This document shows, piece by piece, positions 7,271-8,318 of a stretch of DNA of 8,318 bases; within the stretch, counting starts at the first letter, position 1, and every line of letters begins with the position of its first letter. Origin of the DNA: Candidatus Solibacter sp. Its GTDB lineage: Bacteria; Acidobacteriota; Terriglobia; Bryobacterales; Bryobacteraceae. A program made the translations under genes and the position numbers. The notes below the pieces were generated by a model. The model was given only the letters and a program-made list of their open reading frames with translations, did not search any database and had not been told where the DNA came from. Location of the stretch: contig JAPKZC010001133.1 of NCBI GenBank assembly GCA_026394025.1, positions 20,460-28,777 of the forward strand, in the 5' to 3' direction.

Positions 7271-7870
7271 ATGCCCGGGTACCTGCGGATCGCGCTCGCG
7301 GCGGCAGGGGCCTTGCTGTCGGGGTGTTCGAGCCCGGAGCAGCGCGCGGTGGTCCCGGCCGCGGCGCCGCCGCCCGACGAAGGCCCGAAGATTACGCAGT
7401 TCTATATCACATCGGCGCGGTTGGCGCGGGGCGAGAAGGCCTTGCTCTGTTACGGTGTGGAGAATGCGACGGCGGTGTGGATGGAGCCGCCGCGGAAGGA
7501 GCTGTCGGTCGCGCTGACGCGCTGCATGGAGGTGTCGCCACTCTCCAATACCACGTACACGCTTACCGCGGAGGGTGTGGGCGGCGAGACGGTGACGCGC
7601 CAGGTCAAGGTGGCTGTCGGCGCGGCCCGGGCGCGGATTGTCAACGTCACGGTCAGCGCCCTCCAGGTCAAGCCGCGGGACCTCGTGAGCGTGTGCTACA
7701 CCGTCGAGAACGCTCGCGCGGTTACCATCGATCCCATCGGGTTTCGCGGCGGGAGCGAGGCTAAGGCGTGTGCCACCGACCAGCCGGCCAAAACCACCAC
7801 CTACGCGATTACCGCGTCCGGCGCGAGCGGGGAGAAAGATCGCGAGAGCGTGACGGTCCTTGTGAAATAG
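7271..7870 (+). CDS. Lipoprotein with two tandem Ig-like domains
   Basis: A 199-aa protein. Residues 1-18 are a signal peptide with a type II lipobox, LLSGC, giving a lipid-anchored Cys19, followed by an Ala/Pro linker. Two homologous beta-sandwich-like repeats follow, residues ~40-115 and ~122-198. They share the pattern KxLLCYGVENA / VSVCYTVENA, a second cysteine, SPLSNTTYTLTAEG / QPAKTTTYAITASG, and a closing beta strand (VTRQVKV / ESVTVLV). Each repeat has two cysteines 25 residues apart (Cys60-Cys85 and Cys142-Cys167), probably a disulfide once exported. The 'TTYTLTA-G--G' end is common in acidobacterial Ig-like repeats of unknown ligand. The ATG follows the upstream TAG without a gap and has no good Shine-Dalgarno, so translation is probably by re-initiation from the upstream gene. 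Function unknown; a binding or structural role in the envelope is inference. Confidence 0.75.
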   Translation: MPGYLRIALAAAGALLSGCSSPEQRAVVPAAAPPPDEGPKITQFYITSARLARGEKALLCYGVENATAVWMEPPRKELSVALTRCMEVSPLSNTTYTLTAEGVGGETVTRQVKVAVGAARARIVNVTVSALQVKPRDLVSVCYTVENARAVTIDPIGFRGGSEAKACATDQPAKTTTYAITASGASGEKDRESVTVLVK

Positions 7871-7894
7871 GGGCCCTCCAGCGCAGAAAATCGA

Positions 7895-7928
7895 GGGAAA
7901 GCCGGGGACAGGGGAAAGCCGGGGATAG
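7895..7928. repeat. 17-bp tandem repeat, two copies
   Basis: Copies at 7895-7911 and 7912-7928 read GGGAAAGCCGGGGAyAG and differ at one base (C/T). They lie between the convergent ends of the lipoprotein gene and hepT. The GGGGACAG core resembles intergenic repeats seen in many high-GC genomes, but that comparison is from memory. A weak CCCTC...GAGGG hairpin (7875-7897) precedes it, without a T-tract. Confidence 0.75.
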
Positions 7929-7937
7929 ACGGAACGT

Positions 7938-8270
7938 TCACTCATCGGCCAGGTATTGCTCCAGGGCGGACTGCAGTTCAGGGATCCGGGAAACTGCCAC
8001 GTTCCAGACTTCATCGAGATCCACGCCGATGTAATCGTGGATCAGGACGTCGCGCATACCGCAGATTGCCTTCCAATCGAGGGACGCCAGGCTGTTCCGC
8101 GCCGCGGCCGAAACCCGCTTAGCCGCCTCGCCGATCACCTCTACGTTCCGGATGACGGCATCCTGCAGTTCTTCGGACGCCAGGAACGCTTCTCTGCCGG
8201 GGCTGATGAATCGGGTTATGCGGTGGCAGCGTTCCAGCATGTGGTGAAGATACAGGCGATCGTCCCTCAC
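7938..8270 (-). CDS. hepT: HepT-like ribonuclease toxin (DUF86)
   Basis: A 110-aa all-helical protein of the HepT/DUF86 family, HEPN-type ribonucleases that pair with an MntA nucleotidyltransferase antitoxin. The catalytic RX4HXY motif is intact: Arg73, His78 and Tyr80 in MRDVLIHDY, followed by the family-typical IGVDLDEVW. The N-terminal helix (LYLHHMLERCHRI) and the AVIRNVEVIGEAAKRVS segment also fit. In studied pairs the toxin cleaves RNA, and the antitoxin silences it by adding AMP units to the motif tyrosine. The start is GTG at 8268-8270; it overlaps the stop of the upstream gene as GTGA, the arrangement usual for a co-translated toxin-antitoxin pair. Length is full and no damage is seen, so it is probably functional. 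Confidence 0.88.
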   Translation of the reverse strand: MRDDRLYLHHMLERCHRITRFISPGREAFLASEELQDAVIRNVEVIGEAAKRVSAAARNSLASLDWKAICGMRDVLIHDYIGVDLDEVWNVAVSRIPELQSALEQYLADE

Positions 8271-8318
8271 AGTGGTGTCGCCTCGCGCAGGATCCGGTCG
8301 CGCACGTACCAGTGGAGT
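8267..8318 (-). CDS. MntA-like nucleotidyltransferase antitoxin, C-terminal end only
   Basis: Only the last 16 codons are inside the window, reading LHWYVRDRILREATPL and stop (TGA at 8267-8269). This matches the usual C-terminus of the small nucleotidyltransferase-fold antitoxins encoded just upstream of hepT (a YxRDRIL-EA-PL type ending). Together with the 4-nt overlap with hepT, this makes an MntA-type antitoxin likely; the catalytic GSxxxGxxxxxSDxD region would lie outside the window. The assignment rests mainly on context. Confidence 0.6.
   Translation of the reverse strand, partial: LHWYVRDRILREATPL

Overview
The window is GC-rich, gene-dense bacterial DNA, most likely from an acidobacterium of the Solibacter/Bryobacter group. 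The main reason is the first gene, whose C-terminus matches the TIGR03437-type domain that is greatly expanded in Candidatus Solibacter and its relatives. Several Acidobacteria-like secreted proteins of unknown function agree with this. The assignment is an inference from protein families; there is no rRNA or other strict marker here.

Layout. (1) 2-949 (+): the 3' end of a secreted protein with a Reeler-like / choice-of-anchor V segment followed by a TIGR03437 domain. (2) 967-2322 (+): xseA, the large subunit of exonuclease VII, with a GTG start and no visible xseB. (3) Converging on it, 12 nt away, a two-gene minus-strand operon read from 5290 down to 2335. It encodes a 77-aa DUF1858-like CxxC protein, whose end overlaps by 17 nt a 912-aa NDP-forming acyl-CoA synthetase fused to a GNAT acetyltransferase (Pat/PatZ-like architecture). 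(4) 5291-5630: a divergent non-coding gap with a small palindrome. (5) 5631-7870 (+): three tightly packed genes for envelope proteins: a CPBP-family (CAAX-type) intramembrane protease, an exported protein with a BamE/SmpA-like C-terminal domain, and a lipoprotein made of two duplicated Ig-like domains. The first pair overlap and the second pair abut. (6) 7895-7928: a 17-bp tandem repeat. (7) 7938-8318 (-): a HepT (DUF86) toxin gene preceded by the very end of what should be its MntA nucleotidyltransferase antitoxin gene, with a 4-nt overlap.

Functional reading. The window mixes housekeeping DNA metabolism (xseA), acyl-CoA/protein-acetylation metabolism, an uncharacterised envelope cassette and a toxin-antitoxin module. 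The points most worth a second look are the acyltransferase fusion, which keeps the phospho-histidine lost from E. coli PatZ and is coupled to a CxxC mini-protein, and the protease / BamE-like / twin-Ig lipoprotein cassette. I see no tRNA, rRNA, CRISPR array, insertion sequence or phage gene.
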